A DNA stretch of 64,000 nucleotides, taken from the NCBI GenBank assembly GCA_026874595.1, contig CM049311.1, positions 44,397,676 to 44,461,675 of the forward strand, in the 5' to 3' direction. The DNA is from Sipunculus nudus (taxonomy: Eukaryota > Annelida > Sipuncula > Golfingiida > Sipunculidae). Under the pieces are notes generated by a model. The model saw nothing but the letters and a program-made list of their open reading frames with translations, searched no databases and was not told the origin of the DNA. The first letter of the stretch is position 1, and the number at the start of each line of letters is the position of its first letter. Positions 47,803-56,975 of this stretch are shown in pieces. The translations under genes and the position numbers were made by a program.

Positions 47803-49586
47803 ATCAGTGACTTCCGGGACGAGTGAGAAGATGGATAAATTTGTGACATGAGTTGAGAGTTTAAATGTAGAAATCCTGTGGACAATGAAAGTTGTAGATG
47901 ATCAGTATTTATAACGTTCATGTGAAGGCTCATCCGATCTGTTTGCAAAGATGTTTCCTGATCCAGCTATGGATGTAAATTCAGCTGCAGTGAAAGAAAA
48001 TGTGCTTATTTATGTAGATTTGGCCTTGCACCATATTTTCTTGAATTGCTGAAGAATTCTGCAGGAGGAGGGCCTTTTAGTGCTGCTCTTTGATGAGTCA
48101 TTGAATCGTATGACTCATTCAAAACAGGTGGATATTCATGTGAGAATGTGGAGGAACAATCCGGTCACAACCCACAACCTGAGCTCCCAGTTCATGGGCC
48201 ATGGAACATCTGAAGATATGGTTACCCAATTCAAGAGGGGTATTGATGGTACTGATATAAAGAAAGTTCTTCAAATATCTATGGATGGACCAAATGTTTA
48301 TTGGTGATTCCATGATATTATGCAAGAAGACATACAGTCCCAATTCAAAGTTTGTTTATTGAACATTGGCAGCTGCGGCCTACACATTGTCAATGGAGCA
48401 TTCAAAACTGTGTATCTGCTAGTGATTGGGACATTGATCCCCTGCTCTCTGGTTTGTATTTGCTTTTCAAAGAATGTCCTGCCAGACGTGAAGACTAAAT
48501 AACATGGACTTGCTGTGAAAATTTCCCCTTCAAATTTTGTAACCACAGATGGTTGGAAAACGTTCCAGTGGTAGAGGGAGCACTGCATGTATGGGATAAC
48601 ATCTGTGCATATGTAAAGAAAACAAAGGAGAAGAAAAGCGCTGTTCCTAAATGTTATTCATGGAAACAAGTGGAAGCTGCAACTAGGGATCCTCTTGTGA
48701 CTGCAAAACTTAACTTCTTCTTGAGTGTGGCCAAGATGATAACCCCATTTTTAACTGTTTATCAATCCGACAAGCCCATGGCCATATTCCTGAAAGAGGA
48801 CCTGAAGAAACTGATCATGAATCTTATGAAGAGATTCATTGATGAAGATATACTGATATCAGCAAACATCACAAAGAAGCTCTTAAAGTTGCATCCAAAG
48901 GACAGAAAGAACCACTTTGATCCAAAAGCAGTTGATGTTGGCTACATGGCAGACAAAATACTAAGAAAGATAAGGAAATTGTCAGAGGCAGCTCTCATGT
49001 CCTTCAGAATGGAATGCAAAATCTTCCTGGTTACAGTTGTCTCTAAACTCCTGGAAAAGGCACCAGCAGTCTACCCTGTTTTTCCTGCCTTGACTCAAGG
49101 GTGACCAGATCTTCAGAAACTAATGTCCTCAAAGCTTTAATGAAGAATGCTTTAAATGTATTGGTTCAGAAAGGACATCTGCGAGAGTCCATGTGTGATG
49201 TTTTGACCCAGTTTGCAGATTTTGTTGACACAGTGGCAAAGACTTCAGCAAAGTTCAAGCAATTTGAACCATCCGATGCAAATATGAGGGCAGATGTGCT
49301 CTATCATGAATACATGGCTAGAGATACCAAATATGACAAAGTCTGGAGGGTCATACAAATGATTTTGATTCTGTCCCATGGCCAAGCAACTGTCGAACGT
49401 GGCTTTTCGACAGATTGAGGTTGAGAACATGTCTGAGGAGCTCAGCGGATTGTATGTGATGCTATCAGTGAGGCTGGTAGGGTCGTGAAGGTTCAAATTA
49501 CAAAAGGAATGCTATTAGAAGCTGCAGGAGCCAGACAAAATTACCACTCCTATCTTGATGAGCATTCACTTAATTTTGACATATAA
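47803..49586 (+). pseudogene. hAT transposase, main exon
   Basis: The exon opens SVTSGTSEKMDKFVT, then a TGA and further breaks to about 48070. Recognisable blocks are DLFAKMFPDPAMD, LFDESLNRMTHSKQVDIHVR, LQISMDGPNVYW, LNIGSCGLHIVNGAFKT, a long clean stretch at 48553-49104, and the hAT C-terminal dimerisation motif ILSHGQATVERGFSTD near 49364. The tail ends SLNFDI and a TAA at 49584. The acidic residues of FDES and SMDGPN correspond to conserved DDE positions in this subfamily. At least six frame breaks or stops make it a pseudogene, although two long stretches remain open. Confidence 0.8.
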
Positions 49587-50417
49587 TTTTTAGGTTTATT
49601 TACTACCATTATAGTGCTTTTTATTTAGTTATAAAATTAACAAAATGTGTAATAGGACACGTACTTTTGCCACGTTTTTTAATTGTGTAATTATATACCA
49701 TATAATGTACATTTTTGTATAACTTGACAATCTCTAGCCACTTTTTAAAATTTTTTTTCTGCTGACACTGTGATATGCCACATTGGTTTATAGACATTTG
49801 CCTTTACTTTATTTTACAATAATTTTACATGACTTTTTCTGATACCTTTTTCTAATATTTTGCCTAGTTATGACCCTGTCATTTATGTATCCTATGATGA
49901 TCTGTATTCAGATATACTTTGTATGATCAGTCCTGTACAGACACTGTTACTAATAATATAGCAATACTTATTGTTTGTAGTCTTTAATTAATTTTCCACA
50001 TCCATTTCTTATACTATAAATTGTAATTTAGGTTATATATCAGTTATTCCTGCCTGCCATTGTTTCATGTATAAATCTTGATCACAAGGACCACAATGGA
50101 AATTAATGTTTTAAACTTTTTAGTGTTATCCTTGGTTATGTCAAGATACTGTATATTTTTATTAATGTAATTTGAATGCATGTATTTGACTACCTAAATA
50201 AAATAAATCAATCAATCAAGCACATGAAGTATACGTTTTATTGTAATATACCATTGGTTTTCACAAATTCAGTAACTTCTTAATACTGAAACTTAATTTT
50301 AACCTTTTAACGACCGAGTATCAGACATTAACATGACATCTGTAAATTCTACAATATTTATATGACAACAGTAATATATTTTCTGAACGGCTACTTCATG
50401 TTTAAGGGCGGAGGAGA
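49587..50417. other. No gene seen downstream of the hAT gene
   Basis: AT-rich sequence with an AATAAA-containing stretch near 50199 (AAATAAAATAAATCAATCAA). I searched by eye for a hAT right inverted repeat (an end matching CAGGATTCGTACG) and did not find one. Confidence 0.4.
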
Positions 50418-50580
50418 TGTTATGTTCCTGTTGTCTGTCTCTGTAAATGTGCGCGAAGGTGTGTACTACGTCACACAAGTTTGTTTGTGACGTCATAGCT
50501 TCTGTGAAAGAAGCAGTTCGAGCCATTAAAGGATTTAAAGTCAACCCTGTCTTAATTGAGTGTACTTATTTTTGCCATCA
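50418..50580 (+). repeat. Isolated LTR related to gypsy element A
   Basis: It begins TGTTATGTTCC and shares GTCTGTCTCTGTAA, TGACGTCATAGCTTCTG, AGCCATTAAAGGATTT and GTCTTAATTG with the LTR at 13681/28399. A short ACTACGTCACACAAG insertion is present. No gag or pol of this element flanks it, so it is either a solo LTR from LTR-LTR recombination or the displaced 3' LTR of gypsy A. The minus-strand frame here is a shadow. The right end is uncertain. Confidence 0.65.
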
Positions 50581-50605
50581 AACCAAATTACTTTAAAAAA
50601 ATACA

Positions 50606-51286
50606 TTTTTAGCTCAGATGACTTTCAGCGATCACCCGTCGTCCGTCTGTCTGTCTGTTTGTCTGTCCGTTAACCAGGCACAAATCGTTACCGCTCGACC
50701 TAGATTATTCTAACTTTAACTTTAAATCGAAACCATTGAACCTAGAATCTTTTTTCTTGATATCCAGAGCGGTCCCTGAAAAATCTCCTTGGAAACCTGA
50801 AATTAGGTCTCTGTTACCCATATTCTGTGAGCTATGGGGCCCGAAAATACCCCCTAGATTGATTAAAAATTTGATACAAAACCTCCAGTATCTGAATAAC
50901 TAAGGCATTGATCACCATAATTTTTGCATGCATATTGATTATGGAGTGTTTCATCAGTTCCTGAAGACTGATGGCGCCACCTGGAATTTCCCAACTTTTA
51001 CCAATTTTTTCTCTCCATTTTTGAGACCTTCAAAGTATGTGGTTGTCTGTTAACAGGGCACAAATCGTAACCATTGGACCTAGAATCTTCTAACTTGACA
51101 TTCAGGGAGGTCCATGAAAAATCTCCTAGGAAACCTCAAATTAGGTTTCTGTTACCAATATCCTCTAAGAAAAGCTTCAGTTGAACAGGGATACCACCTT
51201 CAAAATTGGGCATTCAGATGAAAAAATAAATCGTTTTTTGAGTGTCTGCTTAGTCAGCTGAGCATCATGACCCATGGGTCACTTGT
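50606..51286 (-). mobile_element. Pearl-like short element, copy 2 (reversed)
   Basis: On the minus strand it starts CAAGTGACCCATGGGTCATG and ends in CTGAGCTAAAAA, the same ends as 40180-40969. The core holds about three tandem units with CCTAGAATCTT, AAATCTCCTTGGAAACCTG and GGCACAAATCGT phrases, and a GTCCGTCTGTCTGTCTG-type microsatellite. It occupies what looks like an intron of the Ulp1-like gene or its upstream flank. Confidence 0.7.
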
Positions 51287-51354
51287 TTAACACAATTTTC
51301 CGTTCATATGATAAGACTTTCCCTGTCCAAGTATTTGTTATTCTTTGTATTTAG

Positions 51355-51512
51355 AAAAGCAAGTCGCAGGAATTCATTTCAAACTTGTGTCACATGGGCC
51401 ATGACGCTCAGCTGACATCTTGGTCATATGTACCTGCATTTGCAATTGGAAGTTCACAGCAAAGAGAAAAGGTGACATGGTCCAGGTTACATAAGTTCAC
51501 ACTTCGTGATAG
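51355..51512 (+). CDS. Exon candidate 1 of a Ulp1/C48-like peptidase gene
   Basis: An acceptor-like TTCTTTGTATTTAG precedes 52 open codons reading from KSKSQEFISNLCHMGHDAQL to KFTLRDR, and a strong donor (ATAG|GTATGT) follows. The exon ends in phase 2, which matches the next exon at 52505. No family was recognised for these residues by themselves. Partial gene: no start exon was found upstream. Confidence 0.45.
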
Positions 51513-52504
51513 GTATGTAAATACTAAATGAGGTAACAGTTGAACTTTGCATTCTCTATTTTAGCCTGTATATTCAGCAAATGATAAATATCGATCAAAG
51601 ATAGAAAAAAATGCCTTTTCAATAACTTTTATGAGGTGAGGCGATCCATTAGGTTGCCCTGGCATGTAAAAAAGAAGTGAATAAGAATAACTCTGCATAC
51701 GAAAGCACATTACATATGAAAAAAATAATAAAAAGGCACAATTTCATTAATAATCTGAAAAACAACAAGCATGACCAAAACCTAGTCAGGTAAGCAGACC
51801 GATTTGATACCGCTGTTATATTAATAAGAAATGGATCAGAATAACATTTCATGAGACATCATGTAACATAGGAAAATTTGAACAAAGCATATCATAACCG
51901 AATCAGGTGAAGCGATCCATAAAATATAACTACCCTATTATTATGGAGTGGATCGGACTGATTATTTTTTAGATATAACGTAAAATGTGAAAAGTTAACG
52001 GTTAGACGGTCAATAAGACACATATGGTCACCATATGCTCCGCCTCACCAGCGGAAGGGGGTTTATTAAGGCACAGTTTCCTATTTTCAGGTTTCTAATG
52101 AGACCTTCCGTGGAACCGTATTGTGGCTTAATTAGAAGCTTCTAGTTCTGACAGTCACAAAGGAAACCAATCTGATGGAAGGATGAGCATTTTACGTTAT
52201 AGCTCACATAATTTAGGTCACAGGGTAAGGAAGTATATAGGCCCAAGTTTACATGCGTGACATATGCCATACTGTTATAGTTGGAACATACATACATAAA
52301 CGTGTTCGCAAATTCATCGTGCTACTTTGTGTACATTTATTTTTTTTAATTATGTCAAAGAGTTGAAGTAAAGGGGTGACCTGTCTGTAACCGAGCCCTA
52401 TGTATAAACATAAGTTGACACATACCTTCGAGGAATTAAGAGGGGTCTGGTATCATCAAATAGGGTTATTTAGAATAACAAATGACTAATTGCTTTCATG
52501 TTAG
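51513..52504. other. Intron of the Ulp1-like gene
   Basis: AT-rich, with no element recognised. It ends in the acceptor-like TTGCTTTCATGTTAG. The minus-strand open frames here have no support. Confidence 0.4.
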
Positions 52505-52732
52505 TGCCAGGAAACAGTTCCACTACAATAAGATGCATTATCGTGTTACATATCCCAATTACAAGCAATTCTTCCAACAAAGAAATGCAAGGTATTGCAC
52601 AGATATGGTCACCATTGGCGACACATGGACCAAGCAGCCAGTCCATCACGTGCAGCAAACAGACGCCTTCAGCTGTGGGGCCATGATATGTCTTGTGTTT
52701 GAAGCCTTCCTCAATAAGGAATTTTTTATCGG
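52505..52732 (+). CDS. Exon 2 of a Ulp1/C48-like cysteine peptidase
   Basis: The frame contains HHVQQTDAFSCGAMICLVFE. The Cys-Gly with a Gln six residues before the Cys matches the Ulp1/SENP active site (oxyanion-hole Gln and nucleophilic Cys), followed by the usual hydrophobic helix. Upstream NARYCTDMVTIGDTW is protein-like. The exon starts after an acceptor-like tract and ends at ATCGG|GTAACG in phase 2, and both junctions are phase-compatible with the neighbouring exons. Ulp1-type peptidases process SUMO or similar modifiers, and related domains are also carried by large DNA transposons. Host gene or transposon passenger cannot be decided here. The catalytic His would lie in a part not recognised. 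Confidence 0.55.
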
Positions 52733-53025
52733 GTAACGTTAAAAATTTTTGATGTCTGAAGATGGTCGTTGTAAAAGTCATGAAATAGCAACCTTGTGAA
52801 ATATTTACCTCTCTTCAATTCATTCATTCACGTATTCCCAATCACACATGACAAAGCTGGACTAAGCGTAATGACATCTTAGGATATATTTGAACTGCAT
52901 GTCTTATATACATTCTTTATCACTCCCTATGCTTAAAAGAAAGAAAACATGAATCTGTATTAAAGTCGATAAAGCATAACATTCTTTTCCTTAAGTAACT
53001 TAACTGCTGTATACTTGTTTTACAG

Positions 53026-53076
53026 TATGCGCTACAGGAATGTCATGGAAACGTGGGACACAAGGAACAGCAACAG
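53026..53076 (+). CDS. Exon 3 of the Ulp1-like gene
   Basis: After the acceptor CTTGTTTTACAG the frame continues in phase (GG plus T) as MRYRNVMETWDTRNSN and ends at CAG|GTGGGT in phase 2. It would be the last helices of the peptidase fold. The next exon was not found. Confidence 0.45.
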
Positions 53077-55301
53077 GTGGGTTACATGTGGGTGCACTCT
53101 AAGACAAAGGGTTCTTGAAGGTTCCGTTACAAACCCTATTCCTATCGTAAGGGTTCTACACGGCACGGCGAGGTTCGTGTCCTGATTATAAGGTTCCGTC
53201 TGGAGCCTGTGTTGTGACCGTTTAAAATATTACCCACAGATAATCAAAACAACACAGCAACTTATTTAAAAAAACAGAATGGCCGAATGATCTGTCCGAA
53301 TTAAGAATAGATTGTCATTACAAAGCAGAAACATTCTACTGCCAGTCCTTGAGCTAGACGTAATACTTTAAAGGTTATACAATCGCGGCGGGTACTTCTG
53401 AAAGTTTTCCCCATATGTCGATTAACGTATAACCCCTTAGAACGTCATAATGACTTGCCTATGTGCCGTCACATGAGAAGCAAGCTTATCCGCCAGGTAT
53501 ATACATCGCAACCCATGGCTGGACATGGGCTACGTCTGCTCAGTTCAGGCATCGAAATACAAGTGACCCATCTAACAAGTTCCCCGCTCTACCCCTAGTC
53601 AGGGAAGGGATAGTCTTGGCTGTCTCCACAGGACACAGGGGAGCTAATTGGTTTTACCACTACATTGATGGTAAGGTGGCCAGGATAGTGAAGGATTTAT
53701 GGCTGGGATATCTGACAACCGGACGTTCCAATGATTGGGATGCGCATGCACGCGGTTAATTTGAAGAATATGGGTCAACTGTCAGACGTTGTTTTGGTCT
53801 CCAGACATTTCAAGAGTGTATAATATTTTATGAGGTAAGACATTTATGTATATATTTATATGTATTCATATGAAGAATTGTGAGTTTCTCTGTTTAGCAA
53901 CTTACTGTCCAGCGGTTTAGGTCTTTATATCGTCAAAAATCACAAAATGTTAAATTTACCATAAACCAGTTAACTATTAGTTCATTGTTATATCCACCTT
54001 GTCACAAAAAAACGTTTTGTAGACAATATAGTACATCGTTAAGAAAAGTAGCATTTTATTATACCTGTCAACCCCAGGTCTGGTGTATACACAACCACAT
54101 GAATATCCTGAGAGAATAAATTCTTTAATTGCTCACTGGTCAATTTATGCCTGGCATCTGGGAATGTGACCTGGTGCTTTCAGCTAGGGCAATTAATGCT
54201 TATCTCAGTTGCTGGCTATTGCCAACTGATATTCATTAGTTTAAGCCAGTGTAGCCTGACCTAATTACTACTGGACAGCCTGGGATCACAAGTTCCACCC
54301 ATTTTCGAGTTTGACAGTAACAGCTTGGACAATTGGCATAAATATCACTTTTTCATACATGATAGGTGAGGGTACCAAATCAGAGCATGATATAGATCCA
54401 TGTTATGCAACTCTCCCTTGTGTTAACTTTTGACTTTTAGCAACAAGAACAAAATTACTCGCTCAAAACAATTTTTGGCCATATTCTCCCTATGTATTTC
54501 TACTATTTTCAGGGAGTTATTTCTAACACACTATCAGGAATAAAGCTTTCAAATTTTGCTTATATTATTTAAAACATCTAATCTAAAACGCGTATATTTT
54601 TCCTTTCATTTATATCATATTTTAGAAAGCAGTAACAAGCGATTTGTCATAAGCAACCAGTTGTTAAAGCATCCAATTCTTTAAAATAAAAATTCCAGAA
54701 GAATGAAACATGATAAAGTTTTGTTTTCATTAAGTTTGTCCAAACCATGTCGCTGAAGGTTTATACGAGATAACATTTCTGTGTGCGGGCGCCTGTACGT
54801 GTAGGTGAATGCAAGTTTGTAACAGAGAGAGAAATTGCATGTTTATATGTGTATAATTATCTGTATTTTTTTTCTCTTATGTGTCTGATCTCTTATTTTC
54901 CAGATGGAATCTCCGAACTGTACCTTACCTAGCACGTATTGCTTGACGTGGAATCGGTGACGATATCGAGGGTCACGGTGTTTCGTTGTCCATCACCGAA
55001 CAGACACTGGAAATCATCACACGCATACGTTTCAGATCAGATGGAAGACGCGTGCATAGAAAACATACGTTTGCCCATGGGACATAGTTAAGTGTTTGGC
55101 ACATTGCATTGGCTTTGCTGTCAATCAGAGACATAGGGACAGTATGAACTATGCATGCAAAGATGTACCATTAGCATCATACACCATACTCTGTGATGAT
55201 AAGTATTATATCCATATAAGGAAAGGAAATGTAAAAAAAAAAATTGTCTGAATAAATATATTTTTGAAATTGGTGTCTTGAATATGTTATAAACCGTTTC
55301 A
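53077..55301. other. Intron or flank with one unassigned open frame
   Basis: A 98-codon frame at 53463-53759 (residues such as HRGANWFYHYIDGKVARIVK) looks protein-like but has no start or splice context that I trust and no family match. A GGTTCC-rich patch (53115-53200) resembles the one at 63900-64000. The rest, including an acceptor-like TTATTTTCCAG at 54902, gave no recognisable exon. Confidence 0.35.
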
Positions 55302-55306
55302 GGTAC
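55302..55306. repeat. Target-site duplication of gypsy element B, left
   Basis: GGTAC, repeated exactly at 63678-63682 after the 3' LTR. Five bases is the usual gypsy size. Confidence 0.85.
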
Positions 55307-55514
55307 TGTTATATATTGCCGTAATTTCAAAATAAGAGCTCTATAATAGCGGTCTCCATGAACCGTCACTACTATTTTAGTGTCGTAATGACATGCGCAC
55401 TGTATGTTTCCGCTCTGTACTTTTGTTAAAAATTGTGTTAGGAATATACTTTTGTTTCGAGGATAAACGGTCATGTTGCTTTCTTCAGTCATATATTTCT
55501 GTCGGAACATAACA
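55307..55514 (+). repeat. 5' LTR of gypsy element B
   Basis: It starts TGTTAT and ends ATAACA (a 6-base inverted repeat) and shares GCTCTATAATAG, GTGTCGTAATGACATGCGCA, GGAATATACTTTTGT and TTGCTTTCTTCAGTCATATA with the 3' LTR. CTCTATAATA near 55341 could be the TATA-like core promoter. CTCTGGCGACGACGG follows and is the likely primer-binding region. The minus-strand open frames in both LTRs are shadows. Confidence 0.85.
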
Positions 55515-55558
55515 CTCTGGCGACGACGGTAATTTTGGCCAGTGCTGGTGAACTGTCA

Positions 55559-55571
55559 ATGCCTGTGTTCG
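55559..55571 (+). pseudogene. Gypsy B gag, first codons before the MITE
   Basis: ATGCCTGTGTTCG encodes MPVF plus one base. The coding sequence is then interrupted by a MITE. The last nine bases are repeated at its right side, where gag resumes. Confidence 0.75.
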
Positions 55572-56779
55572 GCAGGTGCAGACTACTATCGCGATTGGTG
55601 GCCTTGGGACACGGGATGGCCTAAGGCGACATGGTGGCCTTGGAACACCGGATGGCCTCTGGCAACCAACCCGCCGTGCACCCTTCTCGATCTGTTTTCT
55701 TCTGCCAATATCGTAAATTGTTCCATGAAAGACTATATCTGATAAGTTAAAGAAACAGTTAAATAATACCAGGAAGAGAAGTTGTAGAATAACTAGTACT
55801 TCTCTTGCCACACACCAGGAAATCTGTGAAACTAAAACAATGGCCTTCATATCAGAGGTCATGAATGACACAACACATCCCCTACATTCAGAGTTCCGTT
55901 TTTTCCCCTTCAGGTAAATGCCTTGATACAATATTCTGCAGAACAACTCGTTTTAAAAAATCTCTCGTGCCATACAGTATTAAACATTTTAACTCGCAAC
56001 CCTCTTAGATATTTAATTTTTTTGAATTTTGTGTTTTACCTGCAGAATTATCTGTTTTATCATTTTTACATGCTTATTTTTACATGCATAGTCAATATGT
56101 CACGTGTTATTTTTTATGTATTTTTATGTATTATTTTTAGGTATCTGTCTATTTACTTATTAATTTTTGTGGAATGAATTGCAAGTCAACGACAGATTCC
56201 TAAAACTGAAGGCTAATATATGTTATCTTATCTTATCTTCTTTCATTCAAGAACACCTCAGGTATATGATGCCTGTATATCACGGTGGCCAAGGGATACA
56301 CTATAGGTACGATGTTGTGCGCAGGGGCTTGTCACAGAAGACTGATTAAATAATCCTGGAATTTTGATCAACAATGCACCAAGAAAAAGCGATACAATCG
56401 ATGTGACATATACAGCTCCTTGACTACTTAATAACAACACTCAAGAGCTGTATATGTCACTTTGGGTTGTATCGCTTATTCCTCGGTTTTGTTGCTCAAA
56501 ATTCCGGGATATTATTTTTTCAGCTTCTGTGACAAGCCTCGTTGATGCTGTGTATCCTCATGGCCACCACAGTAATAATCCTGTATAAGCCTGTTGTCCT
56601 GAGGACACCACATGTATAATGCTATGTATCCTTGTGGCCTATTTGCGGAAGGAAACAGATCGAGAAGGGCGCATCGCGGGCTGGTGGCCTTAGGCCATCC
56701 GGTGTTCCATGGGCACCATGTGGCCTGAGGCCACCCGGTGTCCCAAGGCCACCATTCGCGACTGTAATCTACCTCCTGC
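55572..56779. mobile_element. MITE with inverted ends inserted in gag, 9-bp target duplication
   Basis: The nine bases CTGTGTTCG occur at 55563-55571 and 56780-56788. The left end GCAGGTGCAGACTACTATCG and the reverse complement of the right end (GCAGGAGGTAGATTACAGTC) match imperfectly, and inside both lie inverted blocks of GGTGGCCTTGG and GGATGGCCT motifs (55594-55670 and 56660-56755). An 8- or 9-base duplication suggests a hAT- or Mutator-like mobiliser. A long hairpin (56281-56571) lies inside. No transposase is present. Confidence 0.8.
56281..56571. repeat. Long imperfect hairpin inside the MITE
   Basis: The arms of about 140 bases are inverted. CACGGTGGCC is at the left edge and GGCCACCA at the right. 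AATCCTGGAATTTTGATCAA pairs with TTGCTCAAAATTCCGGGATA, and AGCGATACAA plus GTGACATATACAGCTC pair with GAGCTGTATATGTCAC plus TTGTATCGCT. The loop is about 25 bases at 56420-56444. It may be a second palindromic MITE nested in the outer one. Confidence 0.8.
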
Positions 56780-56975
56780 CTGTGTTCGCGTACGAACCTC
56801 GTGAATCAGCAGCACAAAGATGGTCAAAGTGGGTGGCTCGCTTTGATAATTATCTCGTGGCGGCTGACATTTCAGCACCGAAACGACACCGTGCTTTGCT
56901 TTTGCACATGGTTGGGGAGGAGTTACATAGTGTGTTTATGATATTGACAGTGCCACAGGCTACTGAAGAACAAGT
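56780..56975 (+). pseudogene. Gypsy B gag, N-terminal part
   Basis: After the MITE the frame continues YEPRESAAQRWSKWVARFDN and ALLLHMVGEELHSVF, typical of gypsy gag in this group, until EEQ where the pearl-like repeat begins. Confidence 0.8.

Larger units (their letters stand above)
39084..49586 (+). mobile_element. hAT DNA transposon (right end not found), decayed
   Basis: CAGGATTCGTACGTCCTT at 39084 resembles the CAG-starting terminal inverted repeat of hAT elements and lies about 350 bases upstream of a BED-type zinc-finger exon. The transposase continues at 47132-49586. I did not find the matching right inverted repeat, so the right limit is set at the end of the coding part. The long first intron carries a pearl-like repeat and a full-length Tx1/L1 insertion. 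Confidence 0.6.

Noticed and set aside
55121-55510. Minus-strand frames over the gypsy B LTRs (also 63302-63745) that resemble each other
   Set aside because: The resemblance is that of the two LTRs. The frames run antisense to the element and have no other support.
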